DNA of 23,874 bases, from positions 1-23,874 of the forward strand of contig CATZGB010000042.1 of NCBI GenBank assembly GCA_958418815.1, given 5' to 3'. The number at the start of each line of letters is the position of its first letter. The stretch's first letter is position 1. Position numbers and translations under genes: made by a program. Below, one piece after another: positions 22,132 to 23,874 of this stretch. A model generated the notes under the pieces. That model was not told where the DNA came from. It saw only the letters and a list, made by a program, of their open reading frames with translations, and did not search any database. Source of the DNA: an uncultured Bacteroidales bacterium (GTDB taxonomy: Bacteria; Bacteroidota; Bacteroidia; Bacteroidales; Muribaculaceae).

Positions 22132-23751
22132 ATGATCCTTATTATCTGCGAGAGCATTCTCGCCACCAAGAACGTCGCCATAGCACTTGGCGCAAACAAC
22201 GAGACAAGCGAGGGCATCTATACCTCCGGAACATTGACAGTTGCCGCAGTGCTGCCCCGTTTCATCCGCCACACGCCCCTCGGCGAGATGGCGGACGGAA
22301 AGAGTCCGTTCATCCCGGAGAAGTTCCGGATGTCCGTCACCGACAAGGAACTGGAACGCGAACTGAAGCCCCTGTTCCGCGAGGCATCCGAAGTGGTGTT
22401 CGCCTCCGACGGCGGAGCCGACGCACAGGCGCGCTTCTTCAACATCTGCCGCCACTTCCGCGTGGGCTGTCCCCGAAGCCGTATGTGGATGACCCGGCTC
22501 AGCTACGGCGCAATCCGCGGGGCATTCCATTTCCGTGAGTCGGGCCGTCACCTCCACCGCCTCGCGCAGACAGGACTCGTGTCAAAAGGTATGGATATGC
22601 TGTTCGGCTACAATATCAACCAGACCTTACTGCACTTCGGGATTCCCGCCTGCAACCTTACCCGTCAGGAGGCTGTCGCGCTCTTGTATCTTGGAGAACT
22701 CTCCGACCATATAGACTATGTGCAGCTGCCGGCACATCCCGCATATTCAATCCTCGTCAACGCAAACAGCGGCACGATGTTCGAGTCCGCGGAGTCATGG
22801 GACGATGAGGCTGATGCCGGAACCGCGCTCGAATCCGTCCCCGTTGGCGAAACAGTACCCGCCACGCTGACCATAGAGGAGACCGACAGGTTCAACCTGC
22901 GTTTCCACACACTCCTGACACTCCAGATGGACGCCTTCAACAATCTCGGCTTCATGCCCGGCAAGACGCTGAAAGTTGCGCAGAAACTTTATGACAGGGG
23001 GCTTATATCGTCGCCTCTGACCGACTGCCCGCACCTTCCCGAAAAACTGCGCAGTCACATCATGACGGTGTTCCCCGATGCCGGAGGCTACTGGTGGGGA
23101 GACAACGGGGCGACAATCGACAGCCACGCCATAATAACCCTGCGCGCCGCCGACGAGGTGCTGACCGCGAGCGAGCTGCAACTCTACCGCCTTATCCTCA
23201 ACCGTATGAGGGCTGTCATGGAGCAGAACCCCGTCCGCAAGTATGCCACACTGGAGTTCACCGTCGGTGACAACCGTTTCAGCCGCCGCTGGGAGATAAC
23301 CGGCGACGCCTATGACGTGACCGAGACAGGCACTTTCCAGACTCAGGTCGAGATTGCCGATGCAGGGGTGTATCCCTTCGACCGCCCTGTGGAGTCAAGA
23401 GCGTTTGCCGATGTCATCGGCAATCTCACGACAGTGGCAGGCTGTGTCGATGAGTTAATGCACACCGGTGTGCCATACACGAAGGAGACAAACGACTACG
23501 GCAGCGCGACGGGCAGCCTTGTGAACAAGGGACTCGCCATGCTTGACGGCGACGAGATATACCTCACCCCCGAAGGTCAGGCAATATTCGATGAGTTTTT
23601 CGGACACGAGATTGCCGAGTTGATACTGACATGGCAGTTCGAGGCAAACGACCTCTACGGAGGCGACCAGACCGGACGCAGTGTCATCGAAGGCTTCTCC
23701 GGCGCGCTTCTTGACCTGATCGGCGAACTTGACCCCGATTGCGTGGAATAA
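22132..23751 (+). CDS. Topoisomerase IA/III homolog (Exc-like) lacking catalytic residues
   Basis: A 539-residue protein with the architecture of topoisomerase III. The TOPRIM start MILIICES keeps E7. RMWMTRLSYGAIRGAF and KGMDMLFGYNINQTLL match the RLWxSSLTxxAI and ADWLxGMNxSRA regions. VAQKLYDRGLISSPLTD matches the KLYExGLITYPRTD active-site region. However, the catalytic Tyr is Ser (S294), the neighbouring Arg is Leu (L296), and the metal-binding DxDxE is D93-G-G-A-D97. It is therefore almost certainly unable to cleave DNA. The CTnDOT excision protein Exc is a topoisomerase-III homolog whose topoisomerase activity, as I recall, is not needed for excision; a structural role would fit here. 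It follows the DUF4099/DUF3945-type gene after a 217-bp leader. Confidence 0.85.
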   Translation: MILIICESILATKNVAIALGANNETSEGIYTSGTLTVAAVLPRFIRHTPLGEMADGKSPFIPEKFRMSVTDKELERELKPLFREASEVVFASDGGADAQARFFNICRHFRVGCPRSRMWMTRLSYGAIRGAFHFRESGRHLHRLAQTGLVSKGMDMLFGYNINQTLLHFGIPACNLTRQEAVALLYLGELSDHIDYVQLPAHPAYSILVNANSGTMFESAESWDDEADAGTALESVPVGETVPATLTIEETDRFNLRFHTLLTLQMDAFNNLGFMPGKTLKVAQKLYDRGLISSPLTDCPHLPEKLRSHIMTVFPDAGGYWWGDNGATIDSHAIITLRAADEVLTASELQLYRLILNRMRAVMEQNPVRKYATLEFTVGDNRFSRRWEITGDAYDVTETGTFQTQVEIADAGVYPFDRPVESRAFADVIGNLTTVAGCVDELMHTGVPYTKETNDYGSATGSLVNKGLAMLDGDEIYLTPEGQAIFDEFFGHEIAELILTWQFEANDLYGGDQTGRSVIEGFSGALLDLIGELDPDCVE

Positions 23752-23874
23752 TACGCTGTCTCCGGCATTTCCATTCAAAATAATCGGCACTACATAGCTG
23801 AAAATCGGATAGAAATCGCTAACTTTGCCACTGAATCGCAGTCATAATTTATTTTGATTGTGGATTTAGTGGTG
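23752..23874 (+). promoter_or_regulatory. Promoter region for a gene beyond the window
   Basis: A TAACTTTG box at 23820-23827 matches the -7 consensus; the context TCGCTAACTTTGCC is similar to that at 19239-19250. Transcription would begin near 23833. No start codon can be assigned with confidence before the window ends. Confidence 0.4.

Overview
The window looks like an accessory region of a gut Bacteroidales genome, probably Muribaculaceae or Bacteroides-like. Three things support this: TAnnTTTG -7 promoter boxes (TAATTTTG, TAACTTTG) with few Shine-Dalgarno sites, many exported proteins and lipoproteins (two with tails resembling type IX secretion sorting domains), and a block of Bacteroidales conjugative-element genes at the right end. 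No rRNA, tRNA, CRISPR array, transposase or integrase was seen.

Region 1 (about 1-17,660) is a redox and hydrolase island. A frameshifted aldo-keto reductase (AKR) gene (149-1140, +) faces a ten-gene operon on the minus strand, transcribed from about 10,525 down to 1218. In order of transcription it encodes a flavodoxin lipoprotein, an esterase, an AKR, a RibD-C-like reductase, a second esterase, a Zn alcohol dehydrogenase, an Fe alcohol dehydrogenase, an alpha/beta hydrolase, a flavodoxin lipoprotein and an AKR. An AraC regulator (10716-11522, +) is divergent from it. Downstream on + lie an exported NTF2-like protein, an exported flavodoxin, an exported AKR and a lipoprotein FMN reductase. 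A two-gene minus operon (alpha/beta hydrolase and iron-sulfur-flavoprotein-like reductase) and an exported cupin-carboxymuconolactone-decarboxylase-like protein follow. The nucleus (AraC regulator, YqhD-like Fe-ADH, DkgA-like AKRs) resembles the E. coli yqhC-yqhD-dkgA aldehyde-defence locus. Here it is greatly enlarged, and twelve of the eighteen enzyme-like proteins carry an export signal. I infer an envelope-located system for reducing and hydrolysing reactive carbonyls or electrophiles; the substrate is unknown.

Region 2 (about 17,660-23,874) is part of an integrative/conjugative element. It has an RteB-like regulator with a ruined Walker B motif and no GAFTGA. A promoter overlapping the regulator's stop codon is followed by a strongly structured leader RNA of about 220 nt ending in a terminator. 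Then come a small membrane protein, an excisionase-like HTH protein, a DUF4099/DUF3945-type protein, a leader with two mutually exclusive hairpins, and a topoisomerase-IA homolog that has lost its catalytic tyrosine and TOPRIM acidic residues. The order recalls the CTnDOT excision operon (xis2c-xis2d-orf3-exc). The redox island may be cargo of this element, but no end or attachment site is visible.

The best candidates for something new are the exported redox island, the structured leader RNA with three copies of TAGCGTG, the catalytically dead Exc-like topoisomerase, and two unusual promoter architectures (mirror-image promoters at 10,504-10,684 and a palindrome across a start codon at 11,575-11,618).
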